From: Flavobacterium hydrocarbonoxydans
Lineage (GTDB): Bacteria; Bacteroidota; Bacteroidia; Flavobacteriales; Flavobacteriaceae
Reading direction: 5' to 3'
NCBI RefSeq assembly: GCF_009789235.1
Contig: NZ_WSTB01000001.1
Span: 124,001 to 188,000 of the forward strand
DNA length: 64,000 bases
Below are positions 7,729 through 16,404 of this stretch, in pieces. The notes under the pieces are model-generated. The model worked only from the letters and a program-made list of their open reading frames with translations. It made no database searches and was not told where the DNA came from. A program made the translations under genes and the position numbers. Each line of letters starts with the position of its first letter. The first letter of the stretch is position 1.

Positions 7729-9147
7729 ATGAAAAAGTATATAACCAAAATCGTGATGATTCTTTTTGTCTTCATCACCTTCATATCCTGTAAAGTTTCG
7801 AAGGATATAGAAACTCCAAAAGATGCATTTCCTGAAAATTTCAGGAATGCATCGGTTTCTCAGGATACGACAAGTATTGCTGATCTGGAGTGGAAAAACT
7901 TCTTTACCGAAAAAGATATTATTCAGTTAATAGACAGTGCCGTGGCGCGAAATAACGATTTGCAAATTGCGACCAAAAACATCGAAATTGCGCAATATCG
8001 TTTCACACAATCCAAATGGAACAATGTTCCTGAAGTAAATTTGTTTGTCAACGGAAGCACCAGCAATCCTTCCGACAATAGTTTTACTGGAATGAACCTG
8101 AATCAGGCTTTGGGTCAGAAACACCTCGACGATTATTCTGCCGGAGCATCACTTTCCTGGGAAGCAGATATCTGGGGTAAAATCCGCAGTCAGAAACAAG
8201 GTGCATTTGCGAGTTATTTGCAATCTGAAGAAGTAAAAAAAGCGTTGCAGACTAACATTGTAGCCAATGTTTCAAAAGGATATTACAACCTTTTGATGCT
8301 GGACGCACAACTGGAAATTGCGAAGCAAAACGTACAACTGAACGACAGCACTGCTCAAATCATTCAATTAAAATATGATGCGGGACAAGTAACCTCACTG
8401 GCGATCCAGCAATCAGAAGCACAACGATTAAATTCGGCGCAACTGATTCCGTTATTAGAGCAAAATATCGCTATTCAGGAAAATGCTTTGAGCGTCCTGA
8501 CAGGTTCTTTCCCTAATTCGAAAGTGAGAACTGCACGTTTGAGCGCTATCAACGTAAAGAACAATGCGGCAGTTGGAATTCCGTCATCTTTAGTAAGCCG
8601 AAGACCCGATGTAAAAAGTGCCGAGTTGGCGCTAAAAGTAGCCAATGCAAAAGTCGGAATCACAAAAGCTAATTTGTATCCAACCTTAAAAATCACGGCG
8701 CAAGGTGGTGTCAATTCATTCGAAACCAGCAGCTGGTTCAACATTCCGGCATCCTTATTCGGGACCGTTGCCGGAGGTTTAACGCAGCCATTATTAAACA
8801 GCAAAAAAATCAGAACCGAATACAACATTGCCAAAGCCGAAAGAGAAAAAGCGGTTTTGAGTTTCAGACAATCGGTTTTGGTTGCCGTTAGCGAAGTAGC
8901 CGATGCTATGGTGAGAGTCGAAAAATTAGAAAAACAGGAATTCTTTCTGCAAGAGCGTGTAAAAACCCTGCAACAAGCCATCAAAAACGCCAATCTTTTA
9001 TTCAAAAACGGAATGGCAGATTACCTTGAAGTCTTGGTTGCACAGGCCAATTTACTGCAAAGCGAGTTAGAATTAGCCAATATCAAACGTGAGCAATTGT
9101 CTGCCAATATCGAGCTCTACAGAGCCTTAGGCGGCGGTTGGAAATAA
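7729..9147 (+). CDS. Outer-membrane efflux channel lipoprotein (TolC/OprM/NodT family)
   Basis: The 472-residue protein has a lipoprotein signal with Cys21 (ITFISCKVSK). Two tandem outer-membrane efflux protein repeats are visible: the first at about residues 65-250, the second at about 285-465. Each is rich in coiled-coil heptads with family motifs such as SRRPDVKSAELAL and NANLLFKNGMADYLEVL. It ends with the typical ALGGGW. It forms the outer-membrane exit duct for the RND pump encoded just upstream, and is the last gene of the operon before a strong terminator. Confidence 0.94.
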   Translation: MKKYITKIVMILFVFITFISCKVSKDIETPKDAFPENFRNASVSQDTTSIADLEWKNFFTEKDIIQLIDSAVARNNDLQIATKNIEIAQYRFTQSKWNNVPEVNLFVNGSTSNPSDNSFTGMNLNQALGQKHLDDYSAGASLSWEADIWGKIRSQKQGAFASYLQSEEVKKALQTNIVANVSKGYYNLLMLDAQLEIAKQNVQLNDSTAQIIQLKYDAGQVTSLAIQQSEAQRLNSAQLIPLLEQNIAIQENALSVLTGSFPNSKVRTARLSAINVKNNAAVGIPSSLVSRRPDVKSAELALKVANAKVGITKANLYPTLKITAQGGVNSFETSSWFNIPASLFGTVAGGLTQPLLNSKKIRTEYNIAKAEREKAVLSFRQSVLVAVSEVADAMVRVEKLEKQEFFLQERVKTLQQAIKNANLLFKNGMADYLEVLVAQANLLQSELELANIKREQLSANIELYRALGGGWK

Positions 9148-9176
9148 TACCCGTTTTATTTTATTATTTATTTGTA

Positions 9177-9214
9177 AAAGCGCTGTAAGACTTAGGTTTT
9201 ACAGCGCTTTGTTG
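9177..9214 (+). terminator. Strong rho-independent terminator of the efflux operon
   Basis: A perfect 12-bp stem, AAAGCGCTGTAA (9177-9188) with TTACAGCGCTTT (9199-9210), encloses a 10-base loop. Confidence 0.85.
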
Positions 9215-9217
9215 TTT

Positions 9218-9300
9218 AGGAGCTATTCCCGCTATCCGTTGCAATCTTTGTCTGGCTAAAGAAGCCAGACAAAGGATTTCCACTACTATCGGGGCTAGGG
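9218..9300 (-). ncRNA. Structured RNA-like element, copy 2 (possible Flavo-1 RNA)
   Basis: On the minus strand the element runs from AGCCCCGATAG to CGGATAGCGGGAATAGCT. The outer helix pairs CCCG with CGGG and AGC with GCT. The inner helix is a perfect 12-bp stem (9246-9257 with 9263-9274). It shares the frame of the elements at 2069 and 28403, but the inner hairpin sequence is completely different, as expected for conserved structure with variable sequence. Confidence 0.65.
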
Positions 9301-9394
9301 CAATCCTTTTCATAAGAAAGCATAAAACTAAAATCTGTCTCAAATGCCCCTTAAATAGTCGTAAATACCTATTTAGAAAAGAAATAACATTTTG

Positions 9395-9402
9395 TAAGTT
9401 TG
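9395..9402 (+). promoter_or_regulatory. Promoter -7 box TAAGTTTG for the DoxX-like gene
   Basis: It matches TAnnTTTG and lies 37 bp upstream of the ATG at 9440. No convincing -33 element is seen. Confidence 0.5.
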
Positions 9403-9439
9403 TAACACATTAACTAATAACCATTTAAAAAACAAATCA

Positions 9440-9820
9440 ATGAAAAAAGCAAAAATTATTTTTTGGGTTACTACCATTATTATTTTTCTATTCGAAGGTG
9501 TCATGCCTGCATTAACCTCCCAATCCGAACTGGCTAAAGAAGGAATCAGACATTTAGGTTATCCAGAATACTTTGGGAATGCCCTGGTCGTTTTTAAAAT
9601 TTTAGGCGTTCTGGCACTGGTAATTCCACAAGTTCCTAAGAATGTAAAAGAATGGGCTTATGCCGGTTTTGGTTTCGATTTTATTTTTGCCTCCATAAGT
9701 CATTTTGCAGTTGACGGAGCAGTTTTTCTATCTTTCTTTCCATTAATCTTTTTAGTGATTCTGGCCATTTCCTATACGTATTATCATAAAATCGAACGAT
9801 ACAAAAATATCGCGCTGTAA
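9440..9820 (+). CDS. DoxX-like family membrane protein
   Basis: A 126-residue protein with four predicted transmembrane helices: about residues 5-24, 45-63, 70-90 and 95-116. The loop HLGYPEYFGNALVVFKILGVLAL is characteristic of the DoxX-like family. Members are small inner-membrane proteins; some are linked to redox or envelope stress, and most are uncharacterised. A small gene follows 11 bp downstream on the same strand and may be co-transcribed. Confidence 0.85.
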   Translation: MKKAKIIFWVTTIIIFLFEGVMPALTSQSELAKEGIRHLGYPEYFGNALVVFKILGVLALVIPQVPKNVKEWAYAGFGFDFIFASISHFAVDGAVFLSFFPLIFLVILAISYTYYHKIERYKNIAL

Positions 9821-9831
9821 ATACAACCACG

Positions 9832-10041
9832 ATGATCGAAGTTTTTAAAACAAATGTTCAGGAAGCAGCACAATCACGAATGATTGTAGCCAGGCTTCTT
9901 GAGCATTTTCCAAACGGCGCCATCAATTTTGATTTGGAAGATTGCGATAAAATTCTACGCATCTATGCCGCATCCATTTCAAATAAAAAAATTATTGAAC
10001 TTCTTAATTCATACGGATTTCAGTGCGAAGTGCTTTTGTAA
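9832..10041 (+). CDS. Small hypothetical protein (69 aa), possibly ferredoxin-fold
   Basis: The ORF starts ATGATCGAAG 11 bp after the DoxX-like gene. The pattern of a beta strand (IEVFKTNV), helix (QSRMIVARLLEHF), strand (INFDLED), strand (ILRIYA), helix (ISNKKIIELLNSYG) and strand (FQCEVLL) resembles the HMA/ferredoxin-like fold. It has no CxxC metal site; the two Cys residues are far apart. No signal peptide is present. It may be a degenerate heavy-metal-associated domain protein; the function is unknown. Confidence 0.7.
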   Translation: MIEVFKTNVQEAAQSRMIVARLLEHFPNGAINFDLEDCDKILRIYAASISNKKIIELLNSYGFQCEVLL

Positions 10042-10105
10042 GTTTTAAATTGATATCATTTTGAAGCTTCGAAACTTGAAACCTGAAACTTGAAACAAAA
10101 AAACA

Positions 10106-10152
10106 TAAAAAAAAGCGACTCTTGTATATCTTCACAAGAGTCGCTTTTTTTT
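10106..10152. terminator. Bidirectional terminator between 69-aa gene and DUF1328 gene
   Basis: A long A-run, then GCGACTCTTGT pairing with ACAAGAGTCGC, then a long T-run gives a symmetric hairpin. It can end transcription from both converging genes. Confidence 0.85.
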
Positions 10153-10173
10153 TATATAGTTCTACATTTATCG

Positions 10174-10335
10174 CTACACTTTTGTTCTTCCGCTTATCAA
10201 TGAGATAATAAATAATACTAAGAATATGAAGAATAAAACTTTTGCAATACTAGCAGCTCCAGCGGCAATTCCACCAAAACCAAATATTCCGGCAACTATG
10301 GCAAGAATAATAAAAATGACTGTCCAACGTAACAT
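10174..10335 (-). CDS. DUF1328 (YtjA-like) small membrane protein
   Basis: The minus-strand ATG at 10335 opens a 53-residue frame beginning [21 protein letters not shown] and ending LISGRTKV. Two hydrophobic helices flank the Gly-rich turn [17 protein letters not shown]. This is the signature of the DUF1328/YtjA family, whose members are 50-60 residues. The role is unknown; homologues are often stress-associated. It converges on the previous gene with a shared terminator between them. Confidence 0.88.
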   Translation of the reverse strand: MLRWTVIFIILAIVAGIFGFGGIAAGAASIAKVLFFIFLVLFIISLISGRTKV

Positions 10336-10440
10336 AGCTTTAATTTTTAAGTTAGTAAATATGACTGATTGAGTCTGTTTTGTTTACCAAAGTTCTATTA
10401 ATAAAATAAATCCTATTAACTCAATCCAATTTTTTATTAG

Positions 10441-10740
10441 CACAAAAAGATATTGCCACAAAGGCGCAAAGTTTTTTTATAAGTTTTTGCTTTGCTGCTT
10501 TGAAAAATATTGCCACAAAGGCTCAAAGGCACTAAGTTTTGCTTTGCATCTTTGAAAAATATTGCCGCAAAGGCACAAAGGCACTAAGTTTTTTTTACAA
10601 GTTTTGCTTTGCATCTTTAAAACAAAATGCCACAAAGGCTCAAAGGCACTAAGTTTTGCTTTGCATCTTTGAGCTTTAGCTCCAAAAATAAATTAAAAAA
10701 CTTTGCGCCTTTGTGCCTTCGCGGCAAAAAAACTTAGTGT
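10441..10740. repeat. Tandem repeats of 'TTGCCACAAAGGC(T/G)CAAAGGCACTAAG' type, then an inverted copy
   Basis: Four direct units begin near 10453, 10510, 10562 and 10629. Each has the GCCACAAAGGC-CAAAGGCACTAAG core followed by a TTTTGCTTTGCATCTTTGAA spacer. An inverted copy follows at 10698-10740, and diverged inverted fragments at 10908-10970. The unit is about 52-68 bp. One related fragment lies at 16246-16275. The array forms long-range hairpins. No gene is seen between 10336 and 11050. Confidence 0.8.
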
Positions 10741-10766
10741 CTTCGTGGCAAAAAAAATCAATCCTA

Positions 10767-10792
10767 AAAGACGCACTGCTGTGCGCCTCTAC
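10767..10792 (-). repeat. Dispersed repeat GAGACGCACAGCAGTGCGTC, copy 1 (inverted)
   Basis: On the minus strand it reads GTAGAGGCGCACAGCAGTGC followed by GTCTTTT. The same unit occurs on the + strand at 16208-16236. The GACGCAC/GTGCGTC arms form a hairpin. Copy 1 has one arm mismatch. Confidence 0.75.
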
Positions 10793-11050
10793 AAAAATTG
10801 GAATGGAAAAATTGGAATAGACAATTTGAATCTCAAAAATGCAGAAACGTTTTTTCTCCCGCAGATTAAGCAGATTGAGCAGATTTTTTAATCCTTCTAA
10901 TCCTTTAATCTGTGGCAAAAAACTTCGCGCCTTTGTGCCTTTGTGGCAAAAAAATTCGTGCCTTCGTAGCAAAACCCTTTCAATCCCGTATAATACTTCG
11001 CTCCCATTCTTACATAATTCCCACAAAAATATTTTAGAGTTAATTTTTTA

Positions 11051-12172
11051 ATGGATTGGATTAATCATAAGTTGATTCCAACCCTAATTTTAGATAAAAA
11101 TAAATTAAGCGATATGGAATCAGTTACAAAACATGGCGTAATTTTAGAAAAAACCGAAAGACCTTTTGAAGAATTAGGCGTTTTAAACCCAGCTATTTAC
11201 CAGGAAGGAAATACAGTTCACATGTTTTACAGAGCTGCAAAAAAAGGTAATTTTTCTACGGTAGGTTATTGCCGACTTGAAGGTCCTTTGACCGTAGTCG
11301 AAAGAAATACAGAACCAATATTCACTCCTGAATATATTTATGAAATTCATGGTGTAGAAGATCCACGTATTACAAAAATAGAGGATACTTTTTATATGAC
11401 TTATGTAACCTATGACGGAATCAATGCGTGTGGCGCTCTGGCAACTTCTACTGATTTGAAATCGTTTAAAAAAAGAGGAATCATCACGCCAAAGTTTATG
11501 CTGAATGAATTTACTAATCTGATTAGAAAACATTTGCAAAACCCAAGCGTAGCCAAAATACTGGCTTTCAATCTGGAAAGAAACTATCCACTGACCGAAA
11601 CCATCAAAGAAAATTTATTTGTATGGGATAAAAACGTGGTTCTTTTTCCAAAAAAAATAAATGGAAAGTTTGTTGCCTTACACCGCTTATTTCCTTCAAT
11701 TCAAATTTTCTCATTCGAAAAACAAGCTGAATTAACAGAAGACTACTGGAAAGATTATTTAAAAAATCTTCCGGAACATATTGTAATGGAGCCCACTTTT
11801 GAGCACGAAACCAGTCATATTGGTCCAGGTGCTCCTCCTATCGAAACTCCTGACGGCTGGCTGCTTATTTATCATGCTGCCGAAAGACGCGAAAAAGGTT
11901 TGGTGTATCATGCCTGCGCTGCATTATTAGACCTGAACAATCCCGGAAAAGTGATTTCGAGATTAAAAAAACCTCTGATTACCCCATCCGAATATGGTGA
12001 AAGACATGGTTATGTAAACTATGTCATTTTCCCAACAGGTACCGCAATTTTTGATGACCTTTTATATATATATTATGGCGCTGCCGATGATAAAATCGCT
12101 GTTGCCTCTGTGAACCTAAACGACTTATTAACTGAACTAAAAAACAATCCTCATGAAGACAATATCAAATAA
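11051..12172 (+). CDS. GH130-family enzyme (glycoside phosphorylase/hydrolase fold)
   Basis: The 373-residue protein has no signal peptide, so it should be cytoplasmic. The five-bladed beta-propeller pattern of GH130/GH43-like proteins is seen: ELGVLNPAIYQEGNTVHMFYRA, HGVEDPRITKIEDTFYMTY, ISHIGPGAPPIETPDGWLLIYH and TGTAIFDDLLYIYYGAAD. The catalytic-type Asp is in GVEDPR. Known GH130 members are mannosyl phosphorylases acting on beta-mannosides. The exact substrate is unknown here. The C-terminal 20 bp overlap the start of a glycosyltransferase gene, indicating a coupled pair that builds and trims, or senses, the same mannoside-type product (inference). An alternative internal Met at residue 22 exists. 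Confidence 0.85.
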   Translation: MDWINHKLIPTLILDKNKLSDMESVTKHGVILEKTERPFEELGVLNPAIYQEGNTVHMFYRAAKKGNFSTVGYCRLEGPLTVVERNTEPIFTPEYIYEIHGVEDPRITKIEDTFYMTYVTYDGINACGALATSTDLKSFKKRGIITPKFMLNEFTNLIRKHLQNPSVAKILAFNLERNYPLTETIKENLFVWDKNVVLFPKKINGKFVALHRLFPSIQIFSFEKQAELTEDYWKDYLKNLPEHIVMEPTFEHETSHIGPGAPPIETPDGWLLIYHAAERREKGLVYHACAALLDLNNPGKVISRLKKPLITPSEYGERHGYVNYVIFPTGTAIFDDLLYIYYGAADDKIAVASVNLNDLLTELKNNPHEDNIK

Positions 12173-14420
12173 ATCAAAAATAGTTTTTCTATCTACATTT
12201 CCCCCAACACAATGTGGAATCGCAACTTATACGCAGGATACTATCAAAGGAATCACAGATGTATTTGGCAAATCTGTTACTTGTGAAATTTGTGAATTGG
12301 TTAATAAACCCAAAGCCCAATCAACACAAGCTTATACTTTGAACACCAGAGAAAAAGAAGATTATACTCAGGTAGCAAAAGAAATCAATCAGGACGAAGA
12401 TGTAAAACTGGTTCATATTCAGCACGAATTTGGTTTGTTTGGCGGCAATTATGGCGATTATTTATTAGGTTTTTTAAACGAAATCAAAAAACCGGTAACC
12501 TTTACTTTTCATACTGTTATTCCTAATCCTAATAACGAATTGAAGACGTTTGTACAACTGTTGCTTTCGTACAGCAATTCGGTTTTTGTGATGACCAATA
12601 AGTCCAAAGATATTTTGATAAACGAATACAATATCAAAGAAGAAATTATAACGTATGTACCCCACGGAACGCATATTGTAATTTATGAAACTCCTTTGCA
12701 GGCCAAACAAAAACTGGATATGGAAGACCGTATGGTACTCTCTACTTTTGGGCTTTTGGGCGAAGGAAAAAATATCGAAACCGGTTTAAGAGCACTTCCA
12801 AAAATTATTAAAAACACACCCAATGTACTGTATTTAATTATCGGAAAAACACATCCAAACCTTATTATTGATGGTGTTGATGCGTATCGTGATAGATTGG
12901 AAGGAATGGTAAAAGAATTAAATTTAGAAAATAACGTTCGTTTTATCAACGAATATCTGGATACCGACGAACTTTTAAAATATCTAAAAGCGACCGATAT
13001 TTATCTGTTTACGTCTAAAGATCCCAATCAGGCTGTAAGCGGAACCTTTTCTTATGCCATGAGCTGCGCTTGTCCTATTGTAGCATCAAAAATCCCGCAT
13101 ACACTAGAAGTACTAACTTCAGATTCTGGTATTTTAGTAGATATTGGTCAGGAAGAACAATTTGCAGATGCTGCCATAAAACTGCTTTCGGATGAAGAGC
13201 TGCGTGTCGAAATGGGAATCCAGGCTTTCAGAAAAACCCGTGCTTCTTCTTGGGAAAACGCTGCCATTGCGCACATGAATACCTATAAAGAACTGATGGA
13301 AAGTAATGCTGAAATCAAATTTACCTATCCTTCAATTCAATTGGCACACATCAAAAAAATGACTACTGAGTTAGGGATTATTCAATTCAGTAAAATTTCG
13401 GTGCCGGATCTTTCTTCCGGTTATACGTTAGACGATAATGCCCGTGCGCTCGTTGCCTTTTGCCATCATTACAAACTGACCGAAGACAAAGACGATTTAC
13501 CTTATATTCTGATTTACTTAGATTTTATCGAACGATGCCAGAAACCAAAAGGCAATTTTATGAATTATGTCGATGAAAATAATCGCGAACATATTGAGCA
13601 AAATGCCGAAGTAAATCTGGAAGATTCGAATGCCAGAGCAATTTGGGCATTGGGAACAGTGGTTTCTATTCAGGATATTTTGCCGGAAGCATTAGTCAAC
13701 AAAGCTTCTAAATGTTTTCTGAATTCATTAAAATGGGCCGAAACCATCCAGTCTCCACGTTCGATTGGTTTTGCTACCAAAGGTTTGTATCTGTACCATT
13801 GTACCGTTCCTAATTTGTATGTGGCCGCTATCATTCAAAAACTGAATGCCAAATTATTGTCGAATTATGAAATTCATTCTTCAAAAAACTGGAAATGGTT
13901 CGAAAATTATATGACATACGCTAATGGTATTTTGCCGGAATCGATGTTGTATGCGTATTTGGTGACCAATAAACCAATTTATAAAAAAGTTGCCATTGAA
14001 TCACTTGACTTTTTATCTTCCAAATTATTTACAGAAAAAGGATTTAAAGTTATTTCGAACAACGGCTGGTATCATAAAGATAGTGAGCCAGAAAGTTTTG
14101 GAGAGCAGCCTATTGATGTTTCCTACACCATTCAAACTTACAATGCCTTTTATAGTGCCTTTAAAACACCGGCGTACAAACAGCAAATGAAAGCTGCTTT
14201 TGATTGGTTTTTAGGCAAAAATCACTTAAACCAAATTATGTACAATCCTATTAGTGGCGGTGGATACGATGGTTTAGAAAAAGAAAATGTAAACCTGAAT
14301 CAGGGTGCCGAATCTACCGTTTGTTATCTGACCGCCCGTTTATTAATGGAAAACCTAAAGACAGCAGATTGCAAAGTAATTCATTTAAATACTTCATCAG
14401 ATATTTTAGTCAATTCATAA
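12153..14420 (+). CDS. Two-domain glycosyltransferase: GT4-type N-terminus with helical (alpha/alpha) C-terminal domain
   Basis: 755 residues, cytoplasmic. Residues 1-390 are a GT-B fold GT4-like transferase: the start FLSTFPPTQCGIATYTQD, the Lys-containing GLLGEGKNIETGLRAL, and a donor-site stretch AVSGTFSYAMSCACPIVASK. Residues of about 400-750 form an all-helical domain (YTLDDNARALVAFCHHYKL, NLEDSNARAIWALGTVV, FGEQPIDVSYTIQTYNAF) resembling (alpha/alpha)6 barrels of carbohydrate enzymes. The start overlaps the GH130 gene by 20 bp. The fusion suggests a bifunctional synthase, for example a mannosyltransferase with a processing domain. Donor and acceptor are unknown. A terminator follows. 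Confidence 0.85.
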   Translation: MKTISNKSKIVFLSTFPPTQCGIATYTQDTIKGITDVFGKSVTCEICELVNKPKAQSTQAYTLNTREKEDYTQVAKEINQDEDVKLVHIQHEFGLFGGNYGDYLLGFLNEIKKPVTFTFHTVIPNPNNELKTFVQLLLSYSNSVFVMTNKSKDILINEYNIKEEIITYVPHGTHIVIYETPLQAKQKLDMEDRMVLSTFGLLGEGKNIETGLRALPKIIKNTPNVLYLIIGKTHPNLIIDGVDAYRDRLEGMVKELNLENNVRFINEYLDTDELLKYLKATDIYLFTSKDPNQAVSGTFSYAMSCACPIVASKIPHTLEVLTSDSGILVDIGQEEQFADAAIKLLSDEELRVEMGIQAFRKTRASSWENAAIAHMNTYKELMESNAEIKFTYPSIQLAHIKKMTTELGIIQFSKISVPDLSSGYTLDDNARALVAFCHHYKLTEDKDDLPYILIYLDFIERCQKPKGNFMNYVDENNREHIEQNAEVNLEDSNARAIWALGTVVSIQDILPEALVNKASKCFLNSLKWAETIQSPRSIGFATKGLYLYHCTVPNLYVAAIIQKLNAKLLSNYEIHSSKNWKWFENYMTYANGILPESMLYAYLVTNKPIYKKVAIESLDFLSSKLFTEKGFKVISNNGWYHKDSEPESFGEQPIDVSYTIQTYNAFYSAFKTPAYKQQMKAAFDWFLGKNHLNQIMYNPISGGGYDGLEKENVNLNQGAESTVCYLTARLLMENLKTADCKVIHLNTSSDILVNS

Positions 14421-14451
14421 TTTGTTACGAATAGATTTCTAAATAGTAAAG

Positions 14452-14474
14452 TCCCTCGTCTGAGGGATTTTTTT
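14452..14474 (+). terminator. Terminator of the GH130-glycosyltransferase pair
   Basis: TCCCTC (14452-14457), loop GTCT, GAGGGA (14462-14467), then seven T. Confidence 0.8.
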
Positions 14475-14577
14475 ATGTTTTAAAAACAGAAACCAACCGT
14501 TTTTCTTACTTTTATAAAACAAATAGCAAAACAAACTTTCTTAATCTAAATTAAGTTACAGAGAATGACTCCTACTG

Positions 14578-14585
14578 TAATTTTG
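14578..14585 (+). promoter_or_regulatory. Promoter -7 box TAATTTTG for the pirin operon
   Basis: It matches TAnnTTTG 20 bp upstream of the ATG at 14606, giving a short leader. The -33 region is unclear. Confidence 0.5.
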
Positions 14586-14605
14586 TTACAACTAAAACTA
14601 AGAAC

Positions 14606-15487
14606 ATGTCAAATATCAGTTTAATTATCGAAGAGCGCTCAGCCAGTATTGGCAATTTTATGGTAGGCAGATTATTACCTTTCCGTGAAAAAAGAGCCGT
14701 CGGACCCTTTGTATTTATCGACCACATGGGACCGGCACATTTAAGTGATCATGAAAATATGGATGTCCCTCCTCACCCACACATCGGACTCTCAACATTG
14801 ACTTTTTTGTTTGAAGGAAGCATCATGCACCGTGATAGTTTAGGAACTGAACTCGAAATAAAACCCGGAGCCGTAAACTGGATGACCGCAGGAAAAGGAA
14901 TCGTACATTCTGAAAGAACACCGGAATATTTAAGAACTTCTGATAAAATGCTTCACGGATTGCAGATTTGGGTTGCACTTCCGAAAGAATTAGAACAAAT
15001 GGAACCCAATTTTGCCCACATCGAAGCTGATGCCATTCCGAGTTGGGAAAAAGACGGTGTTTCCTATAAATTGATTGCTGGAGAAGCTTTTGGCATAAAA
15101 TCGCCTGTTCCGGTTTATAGTCCTTTATATTTTATCGAAATTAAAAGTACATCGGCTCAGAAAATCAATATTGGAAAAGATTTATATGGAGAAAGTGGTT
15201 TGTATATTCTGGAAGGAAGCATCAAAAGCGGCGAACACGTTTACGATCCAAAACAAATTTTGATTACCAACGACAGTACTTTGTGTGAATTCGAAATTTC
15301 TGAAAATTCAACCGTTTATATTTTTGGAGGAACACCTTTCCCTGAAGAACATTTTATCTTTTGGAATTTTGTTTCTTCGGATAAAAATCTAATCGAAAAA
15401 GCCAAACAAGACTGGACAGCGCAAACTTTTCCGAAAGTTCCCGGTGAAACCGAATTTGTTCCTTTACCTGAACCAAGAATTAAATAA
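14606..15487 (+). CDS. Pirin family protein
   Basis: The 293-residue bicupin has the pirin hallmark motif in its N-terminal cupin: FVFIDHMGPAHLSDH, then DVPPHPHIGLSTLTFLFEG with the metal-binding His pair. The motif GAVNWMTAGKGIVHSE follows with a further His and Glu. The second cupin covers about residues 165-290. Pirins are iron-containing cupins; some have quercetinase activity and others act as redox sensors. It is the first of three closely spaced genes with an OsmC-like and a GNAT-like gene, suggesting an oxidative or xenobiotic stress operon (inference). Confidence 0.95.
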   Translation: MSNISLIIEERSASIGNFMVGRLLPFREKRAVGPFVFIDHMGPAHLSDHENMDVPPHPHIGLSTLTFLFEGSIMHRDSLGTELEIKPGAVNWMTAGKGIVHSERTPEYLRTSDKMLHGLQIWVALPKELEQMEPNFAHIEADAIPSWEKDGVSYKLIAGEAFGIKSPVPVYSPLYFIEIKSTSAQKINIGKDLYGESGLYILEGSIKSGEHVYDPKQILITNDSTLCEFEISENSTVYIFGGTPFPEEHFIFWNFVSSDKNLIEKAKQDWTAQTFPKVPGETEFVPLPEPRIK

Positions 15488-15492
15488 TATCT

Positions 15493-15888
15493 ATGGATAC
15501 TATAGCAGCAAAAATTGATACGCGTTTGTATCGCACCGAAATAAAATCAGCCAGCGACAATATCATAATTGCTGATGAACCACAGGAAATGGGCGGCAAA
15601 AATTTAGGTTTCAGCCCTACAGAACTGTTGGCTTCTTCATTGGCTTCCTGCACATTAATTACTTTGAGAATGTACATCAATCGTAAACAATGGGAGGTTT
15701 CTGAAATCAATATCAAAATTGATTTTGAAAGAGATGCTGACCGAAACGTCTCCTTATTTACCCGAAAAATTGAAGTTATTGGAGAAATAGAAGAAACCCA
15801 AAGACAGCGATTAGAAACAATTGCAAACAGTTGCCCTATTCATAAAATACTAACCCATTCAATCGAAATCAAAACAACATTAATATAA
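15493..15888 (+). CDS. OsmC family protein
   Basis: The 131-residue protein has both redox cysteines of the OsmC/Ohr fold: Cys53 in SSLASCTLITLRMY and Cys114 in ANSCPIHKIL. The family reduces organic hydroperoxides with thiol cofactors. The start lies 5 bp after the pirin stop and a GNAT-like gene follows 6 bp later, so the three form one operon. It belongs to the YhfA-like branch by its short length; Ohr versus OsmC assignment is not possible by eye. Confidence 0.92.
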   Translation: MDTIAAKIDTRLYRTEIKSASDNIIIADEPQEMGGKNLGFSPTELLASSLASCTLITLRMYINRKQWEVSEINIKIDFERDADRNVSLFTRKIEVIGEIEETQRQRLETIANSCPIHKILTHSIEIKTTLI

Positions 15889-15894
15889 CTTATC

Positions 15895-16179
15895 ATGGAA
15901 ATCAAACAAAATAACGAAGGAAGAAAAGGCAATTTTCAAGCAATAGAAGACGGTAAAGAAGCAGGTTTAATGACCTACACCTGGGCTGGAGATTCAAAAT
16001 TTATCATAGACCACACCGAAGTAAACGAAGCATTTAACGGAAAAGGTGTTGGCAAAAAACTGGTGATGGCAGCGGTAGAATACGCCAGAGCAAATAATTT
16101 AAAAATCATTCCGCTTTGTCCTTTTGCCAAAAGTGTTTTTGATAAAACGGCTGACATTCATGATGTACTTTTTTCTTAA
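15895..16179 (+). CDS. Small GNAT-family N-acetyltransferase (YjdJ/COG2388 type)
   Basis: The 94-residue protein is a minimal GCN5-related fold. The acetyl-CoA loop EAFNGKGVGKKLVMAAVEYAR is clear, followed by LKIIPLCPFAKSVFDK, where the conserved Cys of this small subfamily sits. The substrate is unknown. It is the third gene of the pirin-OsmC operon (6-bp gap). Confidence 0.92.
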   Translation: MEIKQNNEGRKGNFQAIEDGKEAGLMTYTWAGDSKFIIDHTEVNEAFNGKGVGKKLVMAAVEYARANNLKIIPLCPFAKSVFDKTADIHDVLFS

Positions 16180-16207
16180 GATTCAGGCATAGGGACATCG
16201 GTTTATC

Positions 16208-16236
16208 GTAGAGACGCACAGCAGTGCGTCTTTTAG
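16208..16236 (+). repeat. Dispersed hairpin repeat, copy 2 (GACGCAC AGCA GTGCGTC)
   Basis: GTAGA then GACGCAC-AGCA-GTGCGTC then TTTTAG forms a perfect 7-bp stem with a T-run, so here it could also serve as terminator for the pirin operon. The inverted counterpart is at 10767-10792. A fragment of the GCCACAAAGGC repeat follows at 16246-16275. Confidence 0.75.
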
Positions 16237-16375
16237 GTGTGATGAGTTTGTCACAAAGGCTCAAAGACTCTAAGTTTTTTTTTCGAAGATTAAATTTAAA
16301 TTATTATCTGCGGTATCTGCTTTAATCTTTTAAAATCTGCGTGAAACAAAAATTTAAAATCTCCTACAAAAAGCT

Positions 16376-16383
16376 TATATTTG
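16376..16383 (+). promoter_or_regulatory. Promoter -7 box TATATTTG for the adenosine deaminase gene
   Basis: It matches TAnnTTTG, 21 bp upstream of the ATG at 16405. Confidence 0.5.
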
Positions 16384-16404
16384 CATGTAATTTAAACTTA
16401 GAGT

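Noticed and set aside
8475..9005. Long minus-strand ORF (176 codons) opposite the outer-membrane channel gene
   Set aside because: Antisense shadow of a clearly recognised gene, with no family resemblance or promoter.
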